From Saonia flava (lineage in GTDB: Bacteria > Bacteroidota > Bacteroidia > Flavobacteriales > Flavobacteriaceae), in assembly GCF_011927795.1 (NCBI RefSeq), contig NZ_JAATJJ010000001.1, positions 1,613,062-1,677,061 on the forward strand: a stretch of 64,000 nucleotides of DNA, read 5' to 3'. Under the pieces are notes generated by a model. The model saw only the letters and a list, made by a program, of their open reading frames with translations, made no database searches and had not been told where the DNA came from. Shown here one piece after another: positions 7,948 through 17,437 of this stretch; the first letter of the stretch is position 1; each line of letters begins with the position of its first letter. Both the position numbers and the translations under genes were made by a program.

Positions 7948-9174
7948 TCACGTTAAAGATTTCTTTTTTAATGTTATCACTGTGATTTCCGGCCAAATTC
8001 CCACTCTCCCTGGATAACCTAAAAACCCAAAACCACGATTCACATTTATGTACTGACCCATTTCTTCATAAACACCAGCCCAGTACTTATAACGCCATTT
8101 AACAGGACTCCACTTTATCCACCCCGGTATTTCTATCCCAAATTGCATCCCATGGGTATGCCCGCTTAAAGTTAAATGATAATGATAGTCATCACCAATT
8201 ACTTGATCCTCCCAGTGCGACGGATCATGGCTCAATAAAATTTTAAAATCGTTTTTATCTATATTGGATTTTGCCTTCTGTAAATCACCTGCTTTTTTAA
8301 ATCCGCCCCTGCCCCAATTTTCCACACCTATTAAAGCCAATTTATCGCCACTTTTCTCTAAATATCTGCTTTCGTTCAATAAAAGATCAAAACCTATTTC
8401 TTTTTGTAATTTTTTCAATTCAATCAAGTTTTGACTCTTTTCCTCTTCAGTATCCCAATCCACATAATCCCCATAATCATGATTTCCCAATATGGAAAAC
8501 TTCCCGTCTTTTGCATTAAGTTTAGAAAAAAGTGTTGCCCAAGGTTTCATCTCCTCCGCCTTGTTATTTACCATATCCCCTGTAAAAAAAAGCACATCAC
8601 TTTTCTGTTCATTTATCAAATCTATGGCATAACTTATTTTTTCTTCATTATCAAAACTTCCACTATGGATATCTGAAATTTGGGTTATTTGGTATCCATC
8701 AAACCCATTTGGCAAATCATCAAACTCCAAATTATATTTTAACACTTTAAAATTATACTTGCCCCTATACATGCCATACAACAAAGCACTAAAAGGAAGC
8801 GCGGCAACCCCAAGGGCCACCATACTAAGAAATCTTCTTCTGGAAGGAATCGTGAACTCTGTATGCTTCCCGGAAATCCTGTAATATATAGCAGATAAAA
8901 ATCTGAAAATGTCCTCTGAAAAAAGTAAAATTAGATTGATGGTCATAAATGCCAGAATAGCAACCAAAAATCCAAAAGCATAACTTTTTGGCCTACTTAA
9001 CACCCTGCCTTCTTCGCCAATTGTAAACTGATATATAAAATTTCCAATAATCAACAGTGTAACGGCAACAAAAGTGTAGTACACCCATTGATGTTTTGTA
9101 ACTGTCTTTAAGGCTTGGAGTGTATAAAAAGCAACCGCCAAATACACTACGATAAATATTACCCAACGCAACAT
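7948..9174 (-). CDS. Membrane-anchored metallophosphoesterase (YkuE-like)
   Basis: 408 aa. Three hydrophobic helices occupy about 1-95. A twin-arginine-like stretch and fourth helix (SRRRFLSMVALGVAALPF, 111-128) then leads into a calcineurin-type phosphoesterase domain. The metal ligands of the family are visible: D-x-H at 168-170 (SDIHSG), GD at 199-200 (FFTGDMV), GNHD at 230-233, a histidine in LLSHDP and the final SGHTHG. The domain should face the periplasm. Related proteins are lipid or nucleotide phosphohydrolases (UDP-diacylglucosamine hydrolase-like), but the substrate cannot be told from sequence. It is a single gene between trx-like and cutC genes on the same strand. Confidence 0.88.
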   Translation of the reverse strand: MLRWVIFIVVYLAVAFYTLQALKTVTKHQWVYYTFVAVTLLIIGNFIYQFTIGEEGRVLSRPKSYAFGFLVAILAFMTINLILLFSEDIFRFLSAIYYRISGKHTEFTIPSRRRFLSMVALGVAALPFSALLYGMYRGKYNFKVLKYNLEFDDLPNGFDGYQITQISDIHSGSFDNEEKISYAIDLINEQKSDVLFFTGDMVNNKAEEMKPWATLFSKLNAKDGKFSILGNHDYGDYVDWDTEEEKSQNLIELKKLQKEIGFDLLLNESRYLEKSGDKLALIGVENWGRGGFKKAGDLQKAKSNIDKNDFKILLSHDPSHWEDQVIGDDYHYHLTLSGHTHGMQFGIEIPGWIKWSPVKWRYKYWAGVYEEMGQYINVNRGFGFLGYPGRVGIWPEITVITLKKKSLT

Positions 9175-9232
9175 ATAATTCTCTTTTTACAAATATATTT
9201 CTTTAGAACCCAAATGTTGAACCACTTTATCT

Positions 9233-9955
9233 TTATTTAACTAAGTCACATATTTTCGCAACTGTGACTTCATTGGTCAATGCAATTTTGTCATCATTAA
9301 TAAAAGAATGTGAATTCATTGAAATAACAGGTTTCCCTTCCAAAGTTTTGACAAAACTTGTCCCTGAAAGATGAATTGCCTTAAAACCTTTCTTTTTAAA
9401 CTCCCGAGCATTGGTTTCATTTATTCCACCCCCAGGTAATATGACGCATAAGCTTGCCTTTTGTTTCAATTCTGACAAAAGATTTATTCCCTCAAGAGCC
9501 GATTTTTTTTGCCCTGATGTTAAAATATAATCCACTCCTATTTCTTCTAATTGCGCCAAAACCCTAAAAGGTTCCTTTACCCAATCAAAAGCCCTGTGAA
9601 ATGTAAATTTCATTGTACCCGCCAATTCCTTTAAAATTAAAGTACGTTCATAATCCAATGTGTTGTCTTGGTGCAACACTCCAGAAACCACTCCATTGAA
9701 ACCCAGTTTTTTGCAAAGTGAAATATTCATTTTCATTATTTCAAATTCTAGATCAGAATAAGTAAAATCTCCGCTTCTAGGCCTTATCAATACATGGCTT
9801 GGAATAATGAGTTTTTCCTTTGTCAATTTTAACACTGCATAAGAAGGGGTAATACCGCCGATACCCAGCTCAGAACAAAGTTCAATTCTGTCCGCTCCCC
9901 CGTTTTGGGCATTAAGAGCAGATTCCAAAGAATTGGCACAAACTTCTATAAGCAT
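9233..9955 (-). CDS. cutC: CutC family protein
   Basis: 240 aa TIM-barrel protein of the CutC family. It starts with the typical MLIEVCANSLESALNAQNGGADRIELCSEL and keeps PSHVLIRPRSGDF, FHRAFDW and LPGGGINETN, the conserved lining of the barrel. CutC was named for copper tolerance in E. coli, but its biochemical role is unsettled and no metal-binding cluster beyond two N-terminal cysteines is evident. It is divergent from a glycosylasparaginase gene with only 33 nt between the starts, so their promoters must overlap the coding regions. The pairing suggests shared regulation, possibly linked to glycoprotein breakdown and not to copper; this is inference. Confidence 0.92.
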   Translation of the reverse strand: MLIEVCANSLESALNAQNGGADRIELCSELGIGGITPSYAVLKLTKEKLIIPSHVLIRPRSGDFTYSDLEFEIMKMNISLCKKLGFNGVVSGVLHQDNTLDYERTLILKELAGTMKFTFHRAFDWVKEPFRVLAQLEEIGVDYILTSGQKKSALEGINLLSELKQKASLCVILPGGGINETNAREFKKKGFKAIHLSGTSFVKTLEGKPVISMNSHSFINDDKIALTNEVTVAKICDLVK

Positions 9956-9988
9956 ATTTCTTATCTTTAAACCATAAAGTTACGCATT

Positions 9989-10981
9989 ATGCAAAGAAGA
10001 AAATTTCTAAAAAAATCTGCCATAGGTACGGCGGGTATTTTGTCTACCCCATTAGCAACTTCCTGTAAGGAAAATACACCCCCAACAACCACTATTGATA
10101 CCTCCGAAGCTGTAAAACCTATTGTTATAGCCACATGGAATGTTCCCAATTCAACCAGCAAAGCATGGGACGTATTAAATGCAGGTGGAAATTCACTGGA
10201 TGCAGTGGAAAAAGGAGTAATGGAAGAAGAAGCAGATGTTAGCAACCAATCCGTTGGCAAAGGTGGCCGACCGGATAGAGATGGCAATGTAACTTTGGAT
10301 GCTTGTATAATGGACAAATATGGAAACTGTGGTTCCGTAGTATATTTACAAAATGTGACCCATGCGGTTTCCGTTGCCCGCAAAGTAATGGAGGACACAC
10401 CCCATGTAATTTTGGCTGGCAAAGGTGCAGAACAATTTGCCTATGAGAAAGGTTTCCCTAAAGAAAATCTATTGACAGAGAAATCCAAACGAGAATGGTT
10501 GGAGTGGAAAAAAACATCCCAATACGAACCCATTATTAATATAGAAAACCATGATACCATAGGCATGCTGGCTATTGATGAAAATGGTGATATTTCCGGT
10601 GCTTGCACTACCAGTGGCATGGCCTATAAAATTGGGGGCCGAGTGGGTGATTCCCCCATTATAGGTGCCGGGCTTTTTGTTGACAATGAAATTGGAGCGG
10701 CCACAGCAACCGGAGTTGGTGAAAAAGTCTTGAAAACGCTTGGAAGTTTTCTAATTGTGGAATTGATGCGACAAGGAAAATCTCCCCAAGAAGCCTGTGA
10801 GGAGGCGGTAAATAGAATTGTCACAAAAGATAAAGATTATAAAAATTTCCAGATTGGATATATTGCAATCAATAAAAAAGGTGAAACAGGGAGTTACTGT
10901 GTACAACCAGGATTTACCTATAGAAAATATTCAAAAAATGAGCATAAAAATGTTCCTTCGGGCTCTTTTATCACTTCGTAA
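9989..10981 (+). CDS. N4-(beta-N-acetylglucosaminyl)-L-asparaginase (glycosylasparaginase)
   Basis: 330 aa Ntn-hydrolase that removes the sugar from asparagine-linked glycans. The catalytic signature NHDTIGM is present with the nucleophile Thr190, exposed when the precursor cleaves itself between Asp189 and Thr190. Also present are the segment GGNSLDAVEKG near the N-terminus and GVGEKVLKT in the beta subunit. A twin-arginine signal (MQRRKFLKKSAIG) followed by a hydrophobic stretch ending at Cys26 (PLATSC) suggests Tat export to the periplasm, possibly as a lipoprotein. It closely resembles the well-known flavobacterial enzyme of Elizabethkingia meningoseptica. It is followed by polA, which has its own -7 element. 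Confidence 0.94.
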   Translation: MQRRKFLKKSAIGTAGILSTPLATSCKENTPPTTTIDTSEAVKPIVIATWNVPNSTSKAWDVLNAGGNSLDAVEKGVMEEEADVSNQSVGKGGRPDRDGNVTLDACIMDKYGNCGSVVYLQNVTHAVSVARKVMEDTPHVILAGKGAEQFAYEKGFPKENLLTEKSKREWLEWKKTSQYEPIINIENHDTIGMLAIDENGDISGACTTSGMAYKIGGRVGDSPIIGAGLFVDNEIGAATATGVGEKVLKTLGSFLIVELMRQGKSPQEACEEAVNRIVTKDKDYKNFQIGYIAINKKGETGSYCVQPGFTYRKYSKNEHKNVPSGSFITS

Positions 10982-11007
10982 AACTTTAGAAAGGTGGATA
11001 TTCTTTG

Positions 11008-11015
11008 TATGTTTG
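11008..11015 (+). promoter_or_regulatory. -7 element upstream of polA
   Basis: TATGTTTG matches TAnnTTTG. The expected -33 TTG is degenerate (TTT/TTA near 10985-10988). It lies 23 nt before the polA ATG. Confidence 0.45.
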
Positions 11016-11037
11016 AAACCCTTCAATAAAATTTAAA

Positions 11038-13869
11038 ATGGCAGAACAAAAAAGACTTTTTTTACTGGATGCTTACGCCCTTATTTTTCGTGGTTATTAT
11101 GCATTTATCAAAAACCCAAGAATAAATTCAAAAGGGATGGATACTTCCGCCATTATGGGGTTTACCAATTCACTTTTTGATGTTATTCGTCGTGAAAAAC
11201 CAGACCATTTAGCAGTTTGTTTTGATAAAGGGGGCAGTGCAGAACGTACTGAACTCTTTCCAGAATATAAAGCCAATAGGGATGAAACCCCCGATGCCAT
11301 AAAAATTGCCGTTCCCTTTATTCAGGAAATATTAAAAGCCATGCAAATTCCTGTCGTGGTTTTAGAGGGTTGGGAAGCGGATGACATTATTGGAACCTTG
11401 GCAAAACAAGCCGAAAAGGAAGATTACAAGGTGTATATGGTTACCCCAGATAAAGATTTTGGACAATTGGTTTCTGAAAATATTTTTATGTACCGCCCCG
11501 CACGTATGGGGAATGGTATAGAGATATGGGGAATTCCAGAGATACAAGACCGTTTTGGTGTTGAAAGACCAGAACAAGTAATAGATTATCTGGGCATGAT
11601 GGGTGATGCCAGTGATAATATTCCAGGGCTTCCAGGAGTGGGGGATAAAACTGCCAAGAAATTCATAGCGGAATTTGGTGATATGGAAGGTCTTTTAGCG
11701 AATACTGATAAGCTAAAAGGAAAAATGAAGGAAAAAGTAGAAGAGAATGCCGAGCTGGGAAGATTATCCCGAAAACTGGCAACCATTTGTACTACTTGTG
11801 ATGTGACTTTTGATGCCCAAGATTATGAACTATCCGAACCAGATGCCAAAAAAGTACAGGAGATTTTTGAAGAATTGGAATTTAGAAGGCTTAAAGATCA
11901 GTTCTTAAAATTATTCTCAGGAGAAGCGGTAGTTCCTCAGCAAGAAACAGCTCCAAAAGTTTCCAAAAAAGAAGCTAGCCAAGCAGGTAGTGGTCAATTT
12001 TCATTGTTTGGCAGTACTGGAGAAGCAAGTAAACCAATGGAAGCGATTTCTAGTAGAAATACCGCTAAAACTGTTTCCCATGTATACCAAAGTGTTGCGC
12101 CAGGAATGGCAATGAAACTTTTTGTGCAGAATTTAATGAAGCAGACTTCTGTTTGTTTTGATACGGAGACTACCTCTTTAAATCCAATACAGGCAGAATT
12201 AGTTGGCATAGCATTTAGTTGGGAAACTGGCAAAGGTTTTTATGTTCCTTTCCCTGAAGAAAAAGATAAAGCCCAAGAACTTATTGAGCAATTACGTCCG
12301 TTTTTTGAAGCTGAAAACATTGAGAAAATAGGCCAAAATTTAAAGTATGATGTCAAAGTTTTACGCAAATATAATCTCAATATAAAAGGCAACTATTTTG
12401 ATACCATGCTGGCACATTATTTAATAAATCCCGATATGCGTCATAACATGGATGTCTTGGCAGAAACCTACCTGAATTATACTCCTATTTCCATTACAGA
12501 ATTAATTGGTAAAAAAGGTAAAAATCAATTAAATATGCGAGATGTTCCTTTGGAACAGCAAACTGAATATGCAGTTGAAGATGCAGACATCACGTATCAA
12601 TTGGCGCAGCATTTTAGACCAGAATTAGCGGAAGCCAAAACAGATGTCCTTTTTAATGATATTGAAGTGCCTCTTTTAAGTGTTCTGGCCGATATGGAAT
12701 TGGAGGGCATTAATCTGGACAAAGCATTTTTACAATCCCTATCTGCCGATTTAGACAATGATATTGGCACATTGGAAGCTAAAATCTATGAGGAAGCTGG
12801 AGAACAATTCAACATAGCATCACCCAAACAATTGGGTGAAATCCTTTTTGAAAAGTTAAAATTGGTGGACAAGCCCAAAAAGACAAAAACCGGGCAATAC
12901 TCTACTGCGGAAGATGTTCTATCCTATTTAGCAAAGGACCATCAAATTATAAAAAATGTCTTGAATTATCGTGGCCTTTCAAAATTAAAGAGCACATATG
13001 TAGATGCTCTGCCTGAACAAATAGAACCTTCAACAGGTAGAGTGCACACAGACTATATGCAGACTGTTGCAGCCACAGGAAGATTAAGTAGCAACAACCC
13101 TAACCTTCAAAATATTCCCATTCGTACAGAACGTGGCCGACAAGTGCGAAAAGCTTTTGTTCCCCGCAATGATGAATATACCTTGCTTGCGGCAGATTAC
13201 TCGCAAATAGAACTTAGAATTATAGCTGCTTTAAGTGAGGAAGATACCATGATTGAAGCCTTTAAAAATGGTGAAGACATTCATGCTTCAACTGCTTCTA
13301 AAGTTTTTAATGTTCCTATTTCTGAAGTAACCAGAGAACAGCGAGGCAATGCCAAAACTGTGAATTTTGGAATTATCTATGGTGTTTCGGCTTTTGGATT
13401 GAGCAATCAGACCGATTTGTCACGTGCTGAAGCCAAGGAATTAATTGACACCTATTACAAAACCTACCCAAAACTAAGAAATTACATGAGCGAATTGGTA
13501 GATTTTGCACGGGACAATGGGTATGTACAAACAGTTTTAGGACGTCGCCGATATTTAAAGGACATCAATGGAAGCAATGCCATTGTTCGTGGGGCAGCAG
13601 AACGAAATGCTGTAAATGCACCCATACAAGGAAGTGCAGCCGACATTATTAAAATTGCCATGATCAATATTCATAGAAAACTTACTGAAGGTAATTACAA
13701 AACAAAAATGCTTTTACAAGTGCATGATGAACTTGTTTTTGATGTATACAAACCCGAACTGGAAGAAATGAAAATTCTAATAAAATCTGAAATGGAAAAT
13801 GCTTATACATTGGCTGTTCCCTTGGATGTAGAATTGGGTGTGGGTGATAATTGGTTGGAAGCACATTAA
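11038..13869 (+). CDS. polA: DNA polymerase I
   Basis: 943 aa with all three domains. The 5' nuclease (about 1-290) includes LFLLDAYALIFRGYYA and GDASDNIPGLPGVGDKTA. The 3'-5' exonuclease (about 345-520) keeps its first catalytic pair as FDTETTSL (D374, E376), so proofreading should be active. The polymerase domain (about 560-943) has the motif A segment DYSQIELRI (from about 720), the O-helix region RGNAKTVNFGIIYG and motif C QVHDELVF (about 894-901). A linker of about 35 residues rich in Ser and Gly (about 300-345) joins the nuclease to the rest. The enzyme fills gaps in repair and removes primers from Okazaki fragments. Its stop codon overlaps that of the convergent DUF4249-C gene. Confidence 0.98.
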   Translation: MAEQKRLFLLDAYALIFRGYYAFIKNPRINSKGMDTSAIMGFTNSLFDVIRREKPDHLAVCFDKGGSAERTELFPEYKANRDETPDAIKIAVPFIQEILKAMQIPVVVLEGWEADDIIGTLAKQAEKEDYKVYMVTPDKDFGQLVSENIFMYRPARMGNGIEIWGIPEIQDRFGVERPEQVIDYLGMMGDASDNIPGLPGVGDKTAKKFIAEFGDMEGLLANTDKLKGKMKEKVEENAELGRLSRKLATICTTCDVTFDAQDYELSEPDAKKVQEIFEELEFRRLKDQFLKLFSGEAVVPQQETAPKVSKKEASQAGSGQFSLFGSTGEASKPMEAISSRNTAKTVSHVYQSVAPGMAMKLFVQNLMKQTSVCFDTETTSLNPIQAELVGIAFSWETGKGFYVPFPEEKDKAQELIEQLRPFFEAENIEKIGQNLKYDVKVLRKYNLNIKGNYFDTMLAHYLINPDMRHNMDVLAETYLNYTPISITELIGKKGKNQLNMRDVPLEQQTEYAVEDADITYQLAQHFRPELAEAKTDVLFNDIEVPLLSVLADMELEGINLDKAFLQSLSADLDNDIGTLEAKIYEEAGEQFNIASPKQLGEILFEKLKLVDKPKKTKTGQYSTAEDVLSYLAKDHQIIKNVLNYRGLSKLKSTYVDALPEQIEPSTGRVHTDYMQTVAATGRLSSNNPNLQNIPIRTERGRQVRKAFVPRNDEYTLLAADYSQIELRIIAALSEEDTMIEAFKNGEDIHASTASKVFNVPISEVTREQRGNAKTVNFGIIYGVSAFGLSNQTDLSRAEAKELIDTYYKTYPKLRNYMSELVDFARDNGYVQTVLGRRRYLKDINGSNAIVRGAAERNAVNAPIQGSAADIIKIAMINIHRKLTEGNYKTKMLLQVHDELVFDVYKPELEEMKILIKSEMENAYTLAVPLDVELGVGDNWLEAH

Positions 13870-14996
13870 TCCAACCAACCTTCGGGGCGTATGGAAGTTC
13901 TGTATAAGCTTTCCTCACATGGAATGGACAAAGTCAGGGGGTCAGGCACAACAAATCCTGGTCCTCCCTCAGAATTACCAAAGGGAACATATCTTTCCAA
14001 CCGTAATTCCTTTATGTCCGACCTATCAATAAAAATCGATTTTGTAGACGAAGCTGCTACCGTGAACCTACCTAAAACTACTTCGTTGGCATCATTTGGA
14101 TTATACAAATTTCCTATTAATGCGGCAGGCGTTGGTGCATTAAACCCTCCACTATTATCTATAATATCTTTTAAAGTTTTATAATATTTGTAGGCAGAAG
14201 ATGACAATGAAAACTGCTGTATCTCCACCACAATGTTCTCTTTTGTATATAATGGAATATTGGCTATTGAAAGATTATTCACCAATTTTCCATCAACAAA
14301 ATCATCTGTAAATATTTGAATGTTCGCATTATACCTAATACGCCAGCATTTGGAATCACATAGATAGCTAAAATATGGAACTAATGTATAGCCCGAATGC
14401 GGTTCACATATACCATTTCTAAAATAAGTCCCTTCATCACAATTTGCGCAAATGGTTATAGGCTCATACGAACGAAAACGCCAATAATAGTAATTTTCCA
14501 TCTCCGAAGGATCCTCAAAACTAATTAAAACAGAATGACCGGGAATAAAACTTTCAAATGCCTCACTAAAAAAAAGTTCAGTGTCATAAGTTGCATTTAT
14601 TTCTAAAATATCAACTGGAACAGTAACTTTTTCAGGAGTAGATTGGAATTGCCTTCCATCTGATAATAAAACTTGCATTTCCCATGTTTCACCTTCTAAA
14701 ACCACAAAATCATTTGGGGGTATGTAAGTATCCGTATCCAGAACCAAATCAACCTGCTCTGCCGTATCAACATTTCTAAAAGAAACCTGTGCATCATCAA
14801 TAAGAGTATTTTTACGAATCCCAAATTCGGTATCTGAAGTAGTAATGGTAACTTTAGAAAGTCCCGTAATTGTAGATGCCAATCCTTCAATATAAACGAG
14901 TCCATCTATATATTCAAATTCTGGAGCTACTGGGTCTGAGCAACCCGCCAATAAAAAGATACTTAAAAAAATCCTGAATGTCCTGATTGTTTGCAT
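13866..14996 (-). CDS. DUF4249 lipoprotein (copy C)
   Basis: 376 aa. A lipoprotein signal with lipobox ending LLAGC (Cys19) is followed by SDPVAPEF, the DUF4249 opening, so the protein should be anchored in the outer membrane. Later family segments are LASTITGLSKVTITTS, YYYWRFRSYEP and GFNAPTPAALIGNLYNPND. A cysteine signature lies at 14346-14450: C-x2-C, then RNGIC, then C-x3-C followed by WRIRY. DUF4249 genes typically sit next to TonB-dependent receptors in Bacteroidota, and the protein may act as the surface partner of the receptor, a role only inferred here. It is the last gene of the cluster, 11 nt after TonB receptor B, and its stop overlaps the polA stop. No terminator is visible. Confidence 0.88.
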   Translation of the reverse strand: MQTIRTFRIFLSIFLLAGCSDPVAPEFEYIDGLVYIEGLASTITGLSKVTITTSDTEFGIRKNTLIDDAQVSFRNVDTAEQVDLVLDTDTYIPPNDFVVLEGETWEMQVLLSDGRQFQSTPEKVTVPVDILEINATYDTELFFSEAFESFIPGHSVLISFEDPSEMENYYYWRFRSYEPITICANCDEGTYFRNGICEPHSGYTLVPYFSYLCDSKCWRIRYNANIQIFTDDFVDGKLVNNLSIANIPLYTKENIVVEIQQFSLSSSAYKYYKTLKDIIDNSGGFNAPTPAALIGNLYNPNDANEVVLGRFTVAASSTKSIFIDRSDIKELRLERYVPFGNSEGGPGFVVPDPLTLSIPCEESLYRTSIRPEGWLD

Positions 14997-15007
14997 TGCC
15001 CCATAGA

Positions 15008-17422
15008 TTAATCAAACACAAAATTATAAGTTAAAGAGAAAAGAGGGCTGTTCATTACAGATAGTTCATATGAACCTAAAGGGCTTCCCAAAAATATTTC
15101 AGAATTCTCTGGCCCTGTTCTCTGTGCATAATACAGATTAAAAGGATTTCTTCTACTATATAGGTTATACACCGTAAAGGTCCAATCCCCGACCCATTTT
15201 CGGGTCAAATTTTTTCCATATTTAATTTTCCAGGAAAAATCCAAACGGTGATACGGTCGTAATCTTGCGTTGTTACGTTCAATAAAAATGGGGACATTAA
15301 TATTCTCCAAAGCAAAAACACTATTGGCCACTGTATATGGCCTTCCTGTCTGTCCAGTAAAATTAAAGCTGAACACATGGTTTTTTTCTCCTTCAAAATT
15401 TACTGTTGCATTTAAAACATGGGGTCTATCAAAATCGGATGGGTACCATTCGTTATTATTTACCCGGTCTGCCAATCTTTCATTTTGGGAACGTAAGAAA
15501 CTTCTGGACCAAGTATAATTAAACCAACCATTGAACCTGCCTTTTGTCTTTCTAAAACTAAATTCAACACCATATGCTTCTCCTTGACCTTGTACCACAT
15601 CCCTTTCTAAAAATTCTTCCAGAAAAAAATCCGCGCCAGGTTTATAGGTAAGATTGTTTCTGGAATCCCTATAATAACCCTCGATTCCCAACTCAATAAG
15701 GTCATTGCTTAAGTTTTTATACAGTCCCAAACCGTAGGTATCACTAATTTGCGGTTTTATATTGGCATCGGAGGTTTTCCATCTAGATGTTGGCAATGGA
15801 GTAGTGCTATTGTAGACATTCTGCAAATATTGATTCACCCTTGCATAACTAGCCTTCAACGAAGTACTTTCATTGAACTTATAACTAAGTCCCAATCTTG
15901 GTTCCAGCCCATCATAAGATTTCACCTTTTCCCCTTTATCAAAAAACTGAGTATCTAAAATTGTACTCCCCGTTTGATCAAATTGAGCCAATGTATAGGG
16001 CCCTACAAACATAAAATGTGTAAATCTTAGTCCTCCAGAAAGTGAAAGATTATCAAGAGGATTCCAGTTAACATTTGCATATCCGGAAAATTCATAGCTA
16101 GTTTCCGAACTTAATTCTACAGGATTGATGCTATTACCTGCACCTGGGTCTAAAGTACCTGGAAATATTTTATATTGGTTCGCCTGAACACCCAGATAAT
16201 AATCCACTTCCGAGCTAATATCTTTTGACAACTCAGATATAAAACTTAGATAATTGATCCTAGATTCAAATTCAATTTCATTATCATTGTCAACTTCTGG
16301 GAAAATAGTTTTGGGAGTATACTGACTTGCTACAAATGTATTTCTTAGATTGGTTCCAGAATCAAAATTATGCAGCCAATTTAAAGTGCCATTTATGGTT
16401 TTAAAATCATATTGATTGTTTTCCGCATTTATATTTTCAATTTTGGATATTAAATCCAATTGATAAAAATCCTTGCTATAAAAACCAGTTAAAGATATTT
16501 GGTCTTTTTCTGTAGGCAAGTATAATAGTTTCATTGTGCCATCATAAAATCTTGCTTTTGTGTTTTTTAACCTTTCGGAAACTAGAGGCAGCAAAAAATC
16601 CGTTAATCCCGCCCTAACACCGGCAATGAGTGTTAATTTCTCTTTAACGATAGGGGTTTCCACAGTTAATCTACTGGAAACCAAACCCAATCCACCAGAT
16701 AGTTTAAATTTATCTACATAAGGGTTTTTAACTTTCACGTCCAATACGGAGGCCACTCTACCTCCAAAACGTGATGGAATATTTGCCCTATACAAATCTA
16801 CAGATGATAGAACATCCGGTGTAAAAACGGAAAAAAGACCAAATAAATGAGTGGGGTTAAAGACAGGAGCATGATCGAACAAAATTAAGTTTTGATCCAA
16901 AGAGCCTCCTCTGACTGATAGTCCATTACTGATTTCCCCCGCACTATTTACTCCTGCAAGCAAAGTCATTCCTCGTAATACATCGTATTCACCAAGTGCG
17001 GCAGGTATTTTTTTTAGGTCCTGGGACTTTAATTGCAGAACCCCCATTTGGGGAGACTCAACATTATCATTGATTCTTTTGGCACGAAGAATGACTTCTG
17101 ACAGCTGTTCTTCTTTTTCAAAAAGTTCAATTCTTAAAAATCTATTTTCGTCCAATAAAACGGTCTGTAAGTTATCTTCATAACCAATATAGGACACTGT
17201 AATTCTATAGGTCTCTACTGGCAGTTCAATAGAAAAACGACCGTCCATATTGGAAATACCCCCACAATTACAAGGCTGTATAAAAATATCGGCATTTTCC
17301 AATGGTATTCCTGTTAGTTGATCAAAAATTTGAAAGGATAAAATGTTTTCCTGGTTTTGCCCTAGAGAATAATTACATATAAAGAAAAAAATAAGAATCG
17401 AAAGCAGTTGGTTATTTTTCAT
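15008..17422 (-). CDS. TonB-dependent outer membrane receptor (copy B)
   Basis: 804 aa. A signal peptide (LLSILIFFFICNYSLGQ) is followed by a carboxypeptidase-regulatory-like beta-sandwich domain (about 28-110), a plug domain (about 125-240, with GLSVRGGSLDQNLILFD and YRANIPSRFGGRVASVLDV) and a 22-strand barrel ending in a C-terminal aromatic segment (YNFVFD). The beta-sandwich contains the unusual motif QPCNCGG (Cys51, Cys53) just before its DGRFS turn. It is closely similar along its whole length to receptor A (18820-21252). DUF4249-B lies 15 nt upstream and DUF4249-C 11 nt downstream. The substrate is unknown. It lacks the SusD-type partner of glycan systems, so import of glycans is not indicated. 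Confidence 0.93.
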   Translation of the reverse strand: MKNNQLLSILIFFFICNYSLGQNQENILSFQIFDQLTGIPLENADIFIQPCNCGGISNMDGRFSIELPVETYRITVSYIGYEDNLQTVLLDENRFLRIELFEKEEQLSEVILRAKRINDNVESPQMGVLQLKSQDLKKIPAALGEYDVLRGMTLLAGVNSAGEISNGLSVRGGSLDQNLILFDHAPVFNPTHLFGLFSVFTPDVLSSVDLYRANIPSRFGGRVASVLDVKVKNPYVDKFKLSGGLGLVSSRLTVETPIVKEKLTLIAGVRAGLTDFLLPLVSERLKNTKARFYDGTMKLLYLPTEKDQISLTGFYSKDFYQLDLISKIENINAENNQYDFKTINGTLNWLHNFDSGTNLRNTFVASQYTPKTIFPEVDNDNEIEFESRINYLSFISELSKDISSEVDYYLGVQANQYKIFPGTLDPGAGNSINPVELSSETSYEFSGYANVNWNPLDNLSLSGGLRFTHFMFVGPYTLAQFDQTGSTILDTQFFDKGEKVKSYDGLEPRLGLSYKFNESTSLKASYARVNQYLQNVYNSTTPLPTSRWKTSDANIKPQISDTYGLGLYKNLSNDLIELGIEGYYRDSRNNLTYKPGADFFLEEFLERDVVQGQGEAYGVEFSFRKTKGRFNGWFNYTWSRSFLRSQNERLADRVNNNEWYPSDFDRPHVLNATVNFEGEKNHVFSFNFTGQTGRPYTVANSVFALENINVPIFIERNNARLRPYHRLDFSWKIKYGKNLTRKWVGDWTFTVYNLYSRRNPFNLYYAQRTGPENSEIFLGSPLGSYELSVMNSPLFSLTYNFVFD

Positions 17423-17437
17423 TTGGTCTGGTATTGC

